Assembly: GCA_041391485.1 (NCBI GenBank)
Contig: JAWKNY010000003.1
Span: 124,001-188,000, forward strand
Source of the DNA: JACKAF01 sp041391485
GTDB lineage: Bacteria; Bdellovibrionota; FAC87; UBA2466; JACKAF01
Length of the DNA stretch: 64,000 bases
Reading direction: 5' to 3'
Part shown: in pieces, positions 48,669-58,871 of the stretch
How positions within the stretch are numbered: the first letter of the stretch is position 1
Layout of the letters: every line of letters begins with the position of its first letter
The notes under the pieces: generated by a model
The model's input: the letters and a program-made list of their open reading frames with translations, nothing else
The model's database searches: none
Told to the model about the DNA's origin: nothing
Program-made: the position numbers and the translations under genes

Positions 48669-49792
48669 CTAAGAAGAGCTTCCAGGCTTCCAGTATCTCA
48701 CAGTGAGAGCGTCCGAATCAATTTTTAGGACCTTGAGGTTAAAGCCCGAAAACTGCGAACGGCCAAGCCGTTCTGAGAACTCGGCGGGGCCCACGGAACT
48801 CATGACTTCAAACTCCGCACCATCCGGCTCCATGCTGCGCAGCGAGATGCGCACGACGTAATCGAGTTTTCCCAACGCGTCTTCGAGCACATTGTGACTG
48901 GTGTAGGGAATCCCTTTGACCACGAGGTGGAAGACCGAGCTGAACAAGGCCCCTTTGGAGATGACTTGCTCCAGGCGCTGGACGAAATCGGAGATGGGCT
49001 TTGCAAGAGTTTCGTTCAAACGGGCGTCACTCGCCATGTCACTTTGAGCAAGAGCTAGATCTTCGGTATCCGCCGTGGCAATGCGGGATTGATCAAAGTT
49101 GTAAAGGTACAAGTCCAGCTTGGCGCCGCCGCAGCTGTAGCACGAGGACAGATGGACCCAAAGCGCGGTTTTGGAGTCGGTGGACAAACCAATTTCGCGG
49201 AGTGCGGCGATCTCATTTTTTGTGCGCGCGGGTTTGCTGAGCGGGAAACGCGTAAAAGGAACGATCTTGAGATTGACGTTGAGTTTAGCCAAAGAGTTGT
49301 CGAGTAGGGTGCGAACGACTTTGGCGTACTTGCTGGATTCCACTTTCTCCGCCGTATTTTCGGGGGAGATAGAGTTGTCTGGAAAGTCGGACGACAAAAC
49401 CAAGAGAGGGTTCAAAGACGTACTCTCTGATTTGACCGAAGCGATGCGCGCCCATTCTTTCAGGCCCTTGGCGTCCAGATGTCCCTTCACTTCCATGTAA
49501 GGTTTGCCGGAGTAAAACTTCCGACGCGTGAAATCCAGTACGTACTTTTCAGTGAACTCGGACGTCACCTTTTCTTCGACCGCCGCAAACTTATCTTTCA
49601 TTTCTGCCCTGAGCCAGTTCACCACCGCCTGGTGCTTCAAATCCATCGCAAACTTTCCGGTTTGCGTAAGCATGTCGTCCGGAATGGGGGCAGAGATACT
49701 AAAGTTTCACCCTCGGCATGCAGCGAGGAGAGCGAAACCAAGCACCCCAGAAGGAGAACCACGCGGCTAACGAAATTCAATTTTGCTTCCAT
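48669..49792 (-). CDS. Exported protein of unknown function (374 aa), one frameshift
   Basis: Function not recognised. The N-terminus MEAKLNFVSRVVLLLGCLVS is a signal peptide. The frame breaks at the G5 run 49686-49690. One added base gives SLPPIPDDMLTQTGKF and joins the rest. The mature protein alternates beta strands and helices. CYSCGG is a CxxC pair, and the C-terminal half has a repeated VVRISLRSMEPDGAEFEV pattern. The start overlaps the end of dnaE by 26 bp, and the FlgT-like lipoprotein follows directly. The two may act together at the outer membrane. Confidence 0.65.
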
Positions 49793-52700
49793 AGTCTTTA
49801 AAATCGGTTCGGATTTGTTCAATGATTTCACGGTTTATTGGAATAGAACCCTTCAACCTTAGAACAGTTTCGGTCTTTCCATCAAGGTTCAGGTGTAGAA
49901 AAAGTGGGGCACCGGTCGCGTCAGGGGAATTCTGTAAGAATTTCTGTAAGTTCCGTGAGCAAGCCTGCCCGTCGGACCCGGTCCAGCGCTCCGCTGGAAA
50001 GTGCAGGTGCACTTCGCGGGCGAGCGCTTCGTACGCGTAGCGTAGGGGCAGGATCCGTCCCTTGGCCTTCTTTTTGGAGAGAATCAACTTGTGCCCGTTT
50101 TCACCCACTTCGAGCGTGGCGCAGATCCAAAGGGGTTCGCCCGATTTTAGAACCTCCTCAGACTCCAGATAGACGTCTGAGAAAATCACCATCTCGATCT
50201 GGGCGAGTTGATCCTCCACCGTGGCAAAGGCCATTCGATCGCCGCGTTTGGTGAGAATCTCTCGGAAGGCCGTCAATTGAGCACCGAGAAAGCACTCTTT
50301 GCCCGAACTGCGTTGCAGGAGTTCCGAGATGGAATCCGTGGTGTACTTTTTCAGCTCCCATTCCAAATCGTCCAGTGGGTGGCCCGATACAAAAAATCCG
50401 ATGGTCTCTTTTTCGAGCTTGAGCTCTTCCATTCGATTCCAGGGCGGCTTTTCCGGATAACTGACTTCACGGTGGGCAAAACCGTTGTCTTCCTCTCCCA
50501 TGAGATCCAGAAATGAGGACTGGTTGTCATCGCGGTTCTTTTGAAGATTTGCGCCAAGCTCTAGGGCGCTATCGATGGCGGCAAAGAGCGAGGCTCGGTG
50601 CACACCAAAGCTATCGAAGGTGCCTGCTTTGACAAAGGCTTCTAGCACCCGCTTGTTCACCACTCGGTTGTTCACCCGACCGCAAAGGTCAAACAAGTCT
50701 TTGAACGGCCCTTCTTTGCGGCGGGCTTCGATGATTTCATCGATGGCAATTTGGCCGACTCCCTTAATGGCACCAAAGCCAAAGCGAATCTGTTTGTCCG
50801 ATAGAACGGTGAAATCCGTTTCGCTGTCATTGATATCCGGAGGGAGAACCGCAATGCCGTGCTTGCGCGCGTCGGCGATATAGCGGGTAATCTTATCGGT
50901 GTTTTCACGTTCGACGGTGAGTAGCGCCGCAAAGAACTCGACGGGGTAGTGTGCTTTTAGATAACCCGTCTGAAACGTGACCATCGAATACGCGGCGGAG
51001 TGCGACTTGTTGAATCCATAGCCCGCGAACTTCGCCATGAGTTCGAAAAGGTGTTCAATCTTTTCTTTGTTGTGCCCATTGCTGAGAGCGCCCGAAACAA
51101 AAGTTTCCTTTTGTTTCTCCATCTCCTTCACTTTCTTTTTTCCCATGGCGCGACGAAGGAGATCCGCACCCCCAAGCGTGTAGTTCGCAAGACTCACTGC
51201 GATCTGCTGAACCTGTTCCTGGAAGACGATAACGCCGTAGGTGTCTTTTAGAATGGGCTCCAGTTCCGCAAAATCATAAACGACAGCGGTTTCTCCGTGC
51301 TTTCTGGAGATATAGTCGTCGAGCATGCCGCTACCGATGGGTCCCGGTCGGTAGAGTGCGCTGATGGCGACGATGTCCGCAAACTGGTCTGGCTGCACCC
51401 GGCGCAGAAGGTCCTGCATCCCTGAGCTTTCAAGCTGGAAGATGCCGAACGTATCGCCACGTCCCAGTAACTTGTAGGTGGCGGCATCCACCAAAGGGAG
51501 CTTATTCAGGTTCAAGTGGCGGTCCGGGTAGCGCTGGTTGACGAGATCTTCGGCTTTCTGAAGAAAGGTAAGCGTCTTTAAACCCAAAAAGTCGAACTTG
51601 ATAAGCCCAATGCGTTCGGCATTGGTCATGTCAAACTGGATGACGGTCGTGCCCTCTCTTACCGCGGTAAAGCGGGTAAAGCTCCACCATGGGGTTGTTG
51701 GCGATCACCACACCGGCCGCGTGAATCGAGGCGCCGGTACAGCCCTTCCAAGATTGGCTGATGGAGAAAAGTCGCTCGCGGGCATCGGCTTCTGCGCGCT
51801 TGCCGGAGGCGGGGCTCTAACTCAAGTGCCTCTTTTAAGGTAATGTTGAGTGTCGCGGGAACCAGCTTTGCAATCTTATCTACTTCAAAGGAGCAAACCC
51901 GAGCACGCGCCTGACGTCGCGCAACACGCCGCGGGCCTGCAGCTTTCCAAAGGTGATCTGCGCGACACACTCTTCCCCATACTTTTCAGTGACGTAGCGG
52001 ATCATTTGATCGCGCTTTTCCATGCAGAAATCGACGTCAAAGTCAGGAAGGCTTACGCGTTCAGGGTTCAGAAACGTTCGAAGAGCAAGCCGTGCTCTAT
52101 GCGGGATCCAGGTCGGTAATGCGAAGCACGTAAGCGACAAGACTGCCCGCACCCGAGCCACGGCCGGGCCCGACGGGGATTCCATGCTGTTTTGCGTAGC
52201 CAATAAAGTCCGCAACAATGAGGTAGTAACCGCAAAGCCCATGTCGTTGATAACGGTCAGCTCTTTTTCCAAACGCTCGGCGTAGAGCTTGCGTTCTTCT
52301 TCGCTAAAAACCGAACCCCGCAAAGCTTCCAAGTCACCGAACCTCTCCTGCAGGGCCACGCGGGAGTTTTCGCAAAGCATCTGCTCCAGCGTTTTTCCTG
52401 CCGGCGGATCAAACTTGGGGAAATGATAAATCTGTCGCCCTTTGTCGTCCTTTAATTTGAACTCGAATTGGCAGGCTTTGGTGACTTCGATCGTGTTGGC
52501 GATGGCCTGCGGGCAAAAAGCGAACTCCTCCTTCATCTTCGCCTGTGATTTAAAATAAAACTCCTCGGAAACCATGTGGTGGGAGCTCGGATCTTCGATT
52601 ACCTGTCCCGTTTGGATGGCCATCAGGACTTCTTGGGTGAACGCATCTTCCTTTTTTAAGTAGTGACAGTCAGCGGTAGCGAGCAGGGGAATGCCCGTAT

Positions 52701-53322
52701 CTTCCGCAAGTTCCTGGTAGCGTTGGTTCACCACCATTTGTTGTGGCACCCCATTGTTTTGCAGCTCCAGGTAGAACCGCCCTCTAAACACCTTGTAGTA
52801 CCACTCGGCCGCACGCCGGGCGCGATCCATGTCGCCCATCAAACACTGGCTAGCCACTTCACCTTTTAAGCATGCGGACGTCGCAATGAGACCCTCAGCG
52901 TACCGCTCCAGTATTTCTTTGTCGACGCGCGGACGGTAGTAAAAACCTTCCAAGTAACCGATAGAAACAATTTTGCAAAGGTTGTGGTAGCCCAGCTCAT
53001 TCATGGCGAGCAAGATGAGGTGGTGCATGCCCGACCTCGAGACGGCGTAGGGCGCCACTTCGTTGTTGGCATTAAAGGGTGCCGATTTCATGTTCCGGCT
53101 ACCGGGTGCTAAGTACACCTCACAACCCAGAATGGGTTGGATCCCGTGTTCTTTGGCCTTGTGATAAAAGTCGAGGACCCCGAACATATTTCCATGATCG
53201 GTTATGGCTACAGCTTCCATCTTGTCTTCGGCAGCCGCTTTAAAAAGCGGATCCAGCCGGATGGCACCGTCCAATAAGCTGTACTGAGTGTGCAGGTGTA
53301 AGTGTGTAAAATCGGCGTTCAT
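49767..53322 (-). CDS. dnaE: DNA polymerase III alpha subunit, multiple frameshifts in one patch
   Basis: The replicative polymerase, about 1185 residues. The PHP domain begins FTHLHLHTQYSLLDGAIRLD. The palm/catalytic region includes GPGRGSGAGSLVAY and the catalytic Asp pair PDFDVDFC. Thumb and fingers follow with FDFLGLKTL and YGFNKSHSAAYSMVTFQTGY, then an HhH region (IKGVGQIAIDEI) and an OB-fold (GEPLWICATLEVG). Six frame changes cluster at about 51.655, 51.80, 51.89, 52.07, 52.10 and 52.24 kb. Flanking parts of 1.9 and 1.1 kb are clean, and each repair restores the family sequence. An essential gene cannot be this broken, so the sequence is wrong there. The ATG overlaps the lepB stop by 4 bp. 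Confidence 0.95.
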
Positions 53323-54005
53323 TGAATGAGCGTGCCGATGCGCTCCGGCCTGGGGGTCCAGTCATAGCTGGAGTACCAGATGAACATGGCCTGTCCTTTT
53401 AAAAGAGCGTAAGGGACGATTCCCCAGGCGCGACTATCGTGGCTGTTGTCCCGGTTGTCGCCGACAGCGAAATAACTCTCCGGAGGGACGACAAACTTGT
53501 GATAGTTGCGTTCATTGGGGGCCAGATCATTCAGTATTACCCAGTGCCGAACGTCACCGAGCGTTTCGATGAAAAGTCGCTTAAACTCTTCATTGTCAAT
53601 GTCGTACATGAGGCCTCGATCGGGGGCCAAAACCTTTTCCACCGCATGCCCGTTCAAATAAAGCGTGCCATCGACAAAAGAGATTTCATCACCAGGAACC
53701 CCTACGACTCTTTTGACGAAAGTGATGCTGGTGTCATTCGGATTGCGGAATAAGATGACATCGCCTCGTTTGACGTCACGGGTACGAAACAGCACGATAT
53801 CAGTGAAGGGAAAACGGACGTCGTAAGCACACTTGAGCGCGTAAAGCCGATCGCCCTTTTTTAGCGTGGGCTCCATCGAGCCCGTCGGTACCACATAAGG
53901 CTCCACAATGGTCCACCGCAGAGCCAGTAGCCCCACTATTAAGTAGATAAGGGGCAAAGAGCCCTTGAGATTTTGAGTGAGACTTTTCTTGTTATCTTCG
54001 TTCAT
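53319..54005 (-). CDS. lepB: Signal peptidase I
   Basis: LepB cleaves signal peptides on the periplasmic side of the inner membrane. One TM helix (residues 17-33), catalytic Ser43 in VPTGSMEPTL, general base Lys98 in ITFVKRVVGVPGD, and the C-terminal box VGDNRDNSHDSRAWG. The 228-residue length is normal. It overlaps both neighbours by 4 bp (ATGA), placing it firmly in the ltaE-lepB-dnaE operon. Confidence 0.95.
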   Translation of the reverse strand: MNEDNKKSLTQNLKGSLPLIYLIVGLLALRWTIVEPYVVPTGSMEPTLKKGDRLYALKCAYDVRFPFTDIVLFRTRDVKRGDVILFRNPNDTSITFVKRVVGVPGDEISFVDGTLYLNGHAVEKVLAPDRGLMYDIDNEEFKRLFIETLGDVRHWVILNDLAPNERNYHKFVVPPESYFAVGDNRDNSHDSRAWGIVPYALLKGQAMFIWYSSYDWTPRPERIGTLIQ

Positions 54006-55093
54006 GCTTGGGTGCCAATCTTAGCAAGGAGTTCCAACGTTCGTTCGATATCGGCGCGAGACACATCCAGGTGGGTGACGGCTCGGAAACGCGCTCGTCC
54101 TACCTGCGAGAATCGTACGCCGACTTTCTCGCAAGCCTGGCTAAAGGCGGAATCATCCAACTTAGGGTGTCGGTTTTCAAAAAATACCATGTTCGTGGAG
54201 GGCGCCTCATTTTCCACGCGGACGAACGGCAAGTTCGCAAGCCCCTCTGCCAAAAGCCGCGCGTTTTCGTGATCCTCGTGCAAGCGTCCCGCGTGGTGTT
54301 CCAAGGCGTACAAGGCGGCCGCGGCGAGCATTCCACTCTGGCGCATCGCTCCCCCCATTAGCTGTTTGAGTCGACGGACGCGATCCCATTTCGATTTCTC
54401 GAAAGCGAGGACCGCGCCCGTCGGACAACCCAAGCCTTTGGAAAAACAAATCGTTACCGTATCAAAGCCAGCCGCCAGTGTTTTGACTTCACATTCAGAG
54501 GCGACCGCCGCATTAAAGAGACGGGATCCATCGAGGTGCAACTTTAAGCCCAAGGACTTCGCCCGTTCAACGACTTCGGCGAGCGTGGTCCGTGGCCAAG
54601 CGACCCCTCCGCCCAAATTGGTGGTGTTTTCTATACTAAGCAGGCGTGACACCATGAAGTGTGGGCCACTGATGGCATTAAAATGCCGCTCGACTGCTTC
54701 GGCATCAAAGATCCCGTTGGCAGTGGGTACCATTCGGGTCTGCACGCCGGCGTGCTTTGCGGGGCCACCGGTTTCTGCAAAAAAGAGGTGGCAGTTCTCC
54801 GCTGCCACCAGCTCGTCCCCGTGACTGCAATGGAGCATGATGGCCACTTCGTTAGCCATGGTGGCGCTAGGAAAGAAGAGCGCGCTTTCGGCCAAGCACC
54901 TCAGCCGCCCGGCCTCCAAAGCCAGGGTGGTCGGATCTTCGCCTTTTTGCTCATCGCCCACTTCGGCCGCGGCCATCGCCTCTCGCATGGCACGTGTCGG
55001 ACGGGTCATGGTATCGCTATAGAGATCTACGCCCTGAAACATCAGGGAGGCAGGATACTTTGGCCCCGGCGGGTTTTCAACCGCCAGGGCCAC
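54002..55093 (-). CDS. ltaE: Low-specificity L-threonine aldolase
   Basis: A PLP enzyme that splits L-threonine to glycine and acetaldehyde. Motifs are LYSDTMTRPTRAMREAM, VGDEQKGEDPT, LFFPSATMANEVA, LHLDGSRLFNAAV (Asp for PLP) and the PLP lysine in FSKGLGCPTGAVL. The GTG start at 55093 gives 363 residues. A Met at residue 18 (MFQGVDLYSD) is an alternative that starts right before the family's first motif. It is the first of the seven-gene leftward operon. Confidence 0.92.
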   Translation of the reverse strand: MALAVENPPGPKYPASLMFQGVDLYSDTMTRPTRAMREAMAAAEVGDEQKGEDPTTLALEAGRLRCLAESALFFPSATMANEVAIMLHCSHGDELVAAENCHLFFAETGGPAKHAGVQTRMVPTANGIFDAEAVERHFNAISGPHFMVSRLLSIENTTNLGGGVAWPRTTLAEVVERAKSLGLKLHLDGSRLFNAAVASECEVKTLAAGFDTVTICFSKGLGCPTGAVLAFEKSKWDRVRRLKQLMGGAMRQSGMLAAAALYALEHHAGRLHEDHENARLLAEGLANLPFVRVENEAPSTNMVFFENRHPKLDDSAFSQACEKVGVRFSQVGRARFRAVTHLDVSRADIERTLELLAKIGTQA

Positions 55094-55115
55094 TAGTGGA
55101 TAATTCGGGGTAATT

Positions 55116-55832
55116 CTAGAAATTCAGACGGAAAGCGAAGGTCGCAAACGGGCTTCCCAGGTTGAACGTCGAGCCAATGCTGATGTTCTTCGGAAGCGGG
55201 TAGTGGTACATCGCGTCCAATCCCACGCTGACCTCACGGCCCACAATAAAGTCAAAGCCGAGGCCCGCGCTGATACCCAAGGTGGTGATCATGGTGGAGT
55301 CGCCTGTGTTGGTGGCACCGTTTTGGTGGTAGTCGTTAAAATAAACAGCGCCTTCGATCTTCACAAAAGGGATGAAACGGTCCATTGGGAAGGACGCCTG
55401 CGTACCGAGCGCAATCTGGTTGACGCTCAGTTTGGAGTTTCCCGGGGTGGTCTTGTTGTCCGACGTGGCGTGGCGGTAACTCAGGGTGAAACCCAGCGGC
55501 GCGATGGCTTCCCAGGTAAAGTGGATACCCAGCATCGGGGAAAGGGTGGCCACGTTATTGAAGTCGCCAAAAGGCAGCCAGCCGCCCAAATCCACGCCAA
55601 AGCGGCGTTGCATATTAAGGTAGTGCTCGATGTCCGCTTCCGTATCGCCCGAGGCGAGGCGGCGGTTGGGAGCTTCACCTTTGTGGTGGTTGCCACCGTT
55701 GTTTTTGAAATCCGAAAGTAAGGAATAGTCTTTCTTCTTACCATAGTGCTGGGCGTGGTCCTGATCCCCGGCCAGCGCCAGGCTCGAGACCAAAACGCTT
55801 AGCGAAATAAAACCTACAAAAAGTGTACGCAT
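55116..55832 (-). CDS. Outer-membrane beta-barrel protein
   Basis: A 238-residue exported protein. Signal peptide MRTLFVGFISLSVLVSSLALA. It then has a His/Lys-rich polar segment (about 25-65) and alternating strands ending in FATFAFRLNF, the aromatic C-terminus required by BAM. Strands like GVDLGGWLPFGDF and ISAGLGFDFIVGREVSVG fit an eight-stranded porin-like barrel. Ligand unknown. It lies 22 bp upstream of ltaE on the same strand and could lead that operon. Confidence 0.78.
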   Translation of the reverse strand: MRTLFVGFISLSVLVSSLALAGDQDHAQHYGKKKDYSLLSDFKNNGGNHHKGEAPNRRLASGDTEADIEHYLNMQRRFGVDLGGWLPFGDFNNVATLSPMLGIHFTWEAIAPLGFTLSYRHATSDNKTTPGNSKLSVNQIALGTQASFPMDRFIPFVKIEGAVYFNDYHQNGATNTGDSTMITTLGISAGLGFDFIVGREVSVGLDAMYHYPLPKNISIGSTFNLGSPFATFAFRLNF

Positions 55833-55982
55833 AGTTACCCCTATCTCAAAAGTTCTCTCCTAGCCTTTCGGGCAGAATGACGCAGTGCTTTAGCTGTTTT
55901 TGACGGGGAGCCACGCTTGAAATCCTCAGGGGCCGGGGGTATGTTTCGCCCACAATTTCTTAGGTTTAGGAAGGAGCCTCGC

Positions 55983-57368
55983 ATGGCAGACTACCGGGTA
56001 GAAAAAGATTCCATGGGCGAAATGCAGATACCGTCTCGTTATCTCTACGGGGCGTCCACCCAGAGGGCAGTGGAGAACTTTCCCGTCAGCCCACTGCGTT
56101 TCAGCCGTGAGTTCATTCGGATGCTGTCCGTGCTGAAAGCCACGTGTGCTGAGGTCAACGAGAAGCTGGGCGGTTTGGATGCAAAACTCGCCGGGGCCAT
56201 CCTGGACGCTTCCAAAAAGATTGCGGAAGGAGAATACGACGAACACTTCGTGGTGGATATTTTCCAAACAGGCTCCGGAACCAGCACGAACATGAATTTC
56301 AACGAGGTTGCGGCCAATGTTGCCAACGCGGCCTTAGGTTCGAAGGTAGGGAGCAAGAGCCCGGTGCACCCCAACGATCACGTCAATATGGGGCAATCGA
56401 GCAACGACGTTATCCCGACCGCCATCCACCTCAGTGCGGCGATGGCCATCCACGAAAAGTTGCTTCCCGCGCTCAAGCAGTTGCGTGAGACCTTCGGCAA
56501 CAAGTCGAAACAGTTTTCGAGTCTCGTAAAAACCGGGCGCACGCACCTTCAGGATGCAACGCCACTCACCTTGGGTCAGGAGTTTTCGGGCTACGAAAAC
56601 CAAATCAAAAAAGGAATCGAGCGTTTGGAGCGCGCGTTGCCTTCTTTGTGTGAGCTTGCGATCGGTGGCACCGCTGTGGGCACCGGCATTAATACCGATC
56701 CGACGTTTGGCAAACAAGTTTCCGAGCGCTTGGCGAAGCAGTTGGGCTTGCCCTTTAAGGAAGCGGAGAACCATTTTGAGGCGCAGGCCAGTAAGGATGC
56801 GTGTGTGGAAGCGAGCGGGGCCTTGAAGACCGTGGCGGTTTCGCTCACCAAGATCGCCAACGACATCCGTTGGCTGGGGTGTGGTCCCCGCTGTGGTTTC
56901 GCGGAGTTGTTGATTCCGGAGGTGCAGCCAGGAAGCAGCATCATGCCCGGAAAAGTAAACCCGGTGATTGCCGAAAGTCTTTTGCAGGTCTGTGCCCATG
57001 TCGTCGGCAACGACGCCGCCATCGCGTTTGGAGGCGCCGCCGGCAATTTTGAGCTCAACGTGATGATGCCGGTGATTGCGCACAATCTGCTGGAGTCGAT
57101 TACCTTCCTTGCCAACGCCGTAAAGATGTTTGAAAGCAAGTGCGTGCGTGGGATTGAGGCGAATGCCGAAAAGATCAACTCTCTCGTGGAGCAGGGACTG
57201 ATGCTTGCAACCAGTCTAGCGCCGAAAGTCGGGTACGATAAAGCGGCAGCCATCGCCAAGACGGCGTACAAAGAGAACAAGACCATTCGCCAGGTGGCCA
57301 AAGAAATGACCGATTTGTCGGAAAGTGAACTGAATGAGTTGCTCGATCCGGCGAAGATGGTTCAGTAA
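55983..57368 (+). CDS. fumC: Fumarate hydratase class II
   Basis: FumC interconverts fumarate and malate in the TCA cycle. The ATG at 55983 is preceded by AAGGAG at the right distance; longer readings upstream lack this. Signatures are GTSTNMNFNEV, SPVHPNDHVNMGQSSND, KTGRTHLQDATPLTLGQEFS and the family signature GSSIMPGKVNPV. The length of about 461 residues is normal. Aspartate ammonia-lyase is the closest confusable family, but the GRTHLQDATP form favours fumarase. Confidence 0.92.
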   Translation: MADYRVEKDSMGEMQIPSRYLYGASTQRAVENFPVSPLRFSREFIRMLSVLKATCAEVNEKLGGLDAKLAGAILDASKKIAEGEYDEHFVVDIFQTGSGTSTNMNFNEVAANVANAALGSKVGSKSPVHPNDHVNMGQSSNDVIPTAIHLSAAMAIHEKLLPALKQLRETFGNKSKQFSSLVKTGRTHLQDATPLTLGQEFSGYENQIKKGIERLERALPSLCELAIGGTAVGTGINTDPTFGKQVSERLAKQLGLPFKEAENHFEAQASKDACVEASGALKTVAVSLTKIANDIRWLGCGPRCGFAELLIPEVQPGSSIMPGKVNPVIAESLLQVCAHVVGNDAAIAFGGAAGNFELNVMMPVIAHNLLESITFLANAVKMFESKCVRGIEANAEKINSLVEQGLMLATSLAPKVGYDKAAAIAKTAYKENKTIRQVAKEMTDLSESELNELLDPAKMVQ

Positions 57369-57371
57369 AGA

Positions 57372-58751
57372 CTACTCAAGTATAAAGAATTCCACTCGAC
57401 GGTTTTTCGAACGCCCGGCTTCGGTAAGGTTGCTGGCGCGGGGTTTGCGTTTTCCCATTCCCTTGGCTTGCAGGGTATCGGCCTCGACTCCTTGGGAGAC
57501 AAGATAGGTCTTAACCGCTGCCGCTCTTTTTTCGGATAGAGCCAGGTTGTAGCCTTCTGTATGCGTCGAATCCGTGTGGCCCACAATGAGAAGTTTGCGC
57601 ACGTTGTTTCGTCGGATAACCTCTGCGATTTCGTTGAGTAGCGGCTTACTGTCTTGTGTGAGCGTTGCGCTATTCACCTCAAACCGGATGTTCTTGCGGA
57701 TGACGAACTTGCGATCGACTACGTTTACATCTTTGGTTGTGTAGTAATGTTTGCGCTCAGTTTGCGAAACTCCGACGGTGTAGCTGAGCTGTGCAAAGAT
57801 CTGGTAGTCCGAGGTGAACGGAATGCCGCCATAAGTATTGGGCTTGCCCAAACCAACGTCCGCCCCCACCAGGAACGAAAAACTTTTGTTATCAAGCGGA
57901 GTAAACCGAGCACCCAAACCGAGTTGAGAGGGAGAGCTTCCGTAGCCGATGGGGCTACCCATTTGAACGGTTTGGTTGAATTCCAAAAACGGGATAAAGT
58001 CGCCCAGCTGCAGTTCTGCTGCCAGTCCCGCGTAGAGAGTGTTGTAACGGGAGAAGTCGAAAAAGTTTTGGGTGGTGAAACCCGCCGGCCCAGGATCGCG
58101 AATCTGAGGCATGTGGTAGAGGAGGTTGGCGTGGACGTAAAGTGGGAGTCCGGCCAACCAATCCAACCCTAGTGTATAAGCCAATCCGCCACCGACACTG
58201 ATGGTCGTTCCCGACGGCGTCAAGCTGTTGAAGTTGGAAGCGATGAGGATATTCAGCACGGGGGCCAAGTACATGTACTCATTTAGCTCAAAGGAGTACA
58301 TGCCGGAAAAATTGAAATCGCCCAACGAAGAGACGAGCTGGCTCGGACTCCCAAAGGTGGTGCTAGAACCTTTTCGGGCGACGGAGACAGTGAGCTGATC
58401 AGCCGGTGCCCAGCCAAAGAAAAGACTCTCGGCCAGTGTGTCGGCCCGTCCGTTGGCAATGGGCGCGTTGCGGACCGAATAAAACTCCCCGCCGATTCCA
58501 AAGGAAATTGTTCCGACCGGGAAACTCTGAGCGGAACGCACTCGAAAGGTTCCGGGCTCACCCCAGTTGGTGGGGTGGAGAAAGCGCGGGGAATGGGTTT
58601 CTTCGTAGCCGGTCGTTTGCTCTTCTCCGGCAACCGTCTCCTGCTTTGAGACGGGGATCCCCTCTTGCTCTGCGAGGGCCCTGTGGGAGACAGCAGCTAG
58701 GGCAGCGATCATGAGCACAGCCGCAAATTTCAATCGGTGGGTAGAGTTCAT
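57372..58751 (-). CDS. OmpA-family outer-membrane protein
   Basis: A 459-residue protein. Signal peptide (FAAVLMIAALAAVSHRALA), then an N-terminal domain of about 300 residues with alternating beta strands (a barrel), then a C-terminal OmpA/MotB domain that binds peptidoglycan. The latter has IRFEVNSATLTQDSKPLLNE, LLIVGHTDSTHTEGYN, LSEKRAAAVKTYL and SKNRRVEFFI. It tethers the outer membrane to the wall. It ends 3 bp after fumC (convergent). Confidence 0.88.
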   Translation of the reverse strand: MNSTHRLKFAAVLMIAALAAVSHRALAEQEGIPVSKQETVAGEEQTTGYEETHSPRFLHPTNWGEPGTFRVRSAQSFPVGTISFGIGGEFYSVRNAPIANGRADTLAESLFFGWAPADQLTVSVARKGSSTTFGSPSQLVSSLGDFNFSGMYSFELNEYMYLAPVLNILIASNFNSLTPSGTTISVGGGLAYTLGLDWLAGLPLYVHANLLYHMPQIRDPGPAGFTTQNFFDFSRYNTLYAGLAAELQLGDFIPFLEFNQTVQMGSPIGYGSSPSQLGLGARFTPLDNKSFSFLVGADVGLGKPNTYGGIPFTSDYQIFAQLSYTVGVSQTERKHYYTTKDVNVVDRKFVIRKNIRFEVNSATLTQDSKPLLNEIAEVIRRNNVRKLLIVGHTDSTHTEGYNLALSEKRAAAVKTYLVSQGVEADTLQAKGMGKRKPRASNLTEAGRSKNRRVEFFILE

Positions 58752-58846
58752 GCTATCTCATTGGATTTTTTCTTATTTTACCACGGGCTCTCCAGGCACA
58801 AATGTGTAGAATTTACGGCAATCGTAATTCGTCGCGTCAACTGAGC

Positions 58847-58852
58847 TATAAT
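58847..58852 (+). promoter_or_regulatory. -10 promoter of the FliL-family gene
   Basis: A perfect TATAAT, with no clear -35. It overlaps an in-frame ATG at 58851, so that ATG cannot be the start codon; the GTG at 58872, after AAGGGG, is. Confidence 0.5.
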
Positions 58853-58871
58853 GGGTCAAAGGGGCTTTGTG

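Noticed and set aside
55917..55982. An earlier start for fumC
   Set aside because: The added residues do not match the family and AAGGAG sits just before the ATG at 55983.
56334..57083. A 249-codon minus-strand frame
   Set aside because: Antisense to fumC, whose motifs are unambiguous; no family signature and no ribosome site.
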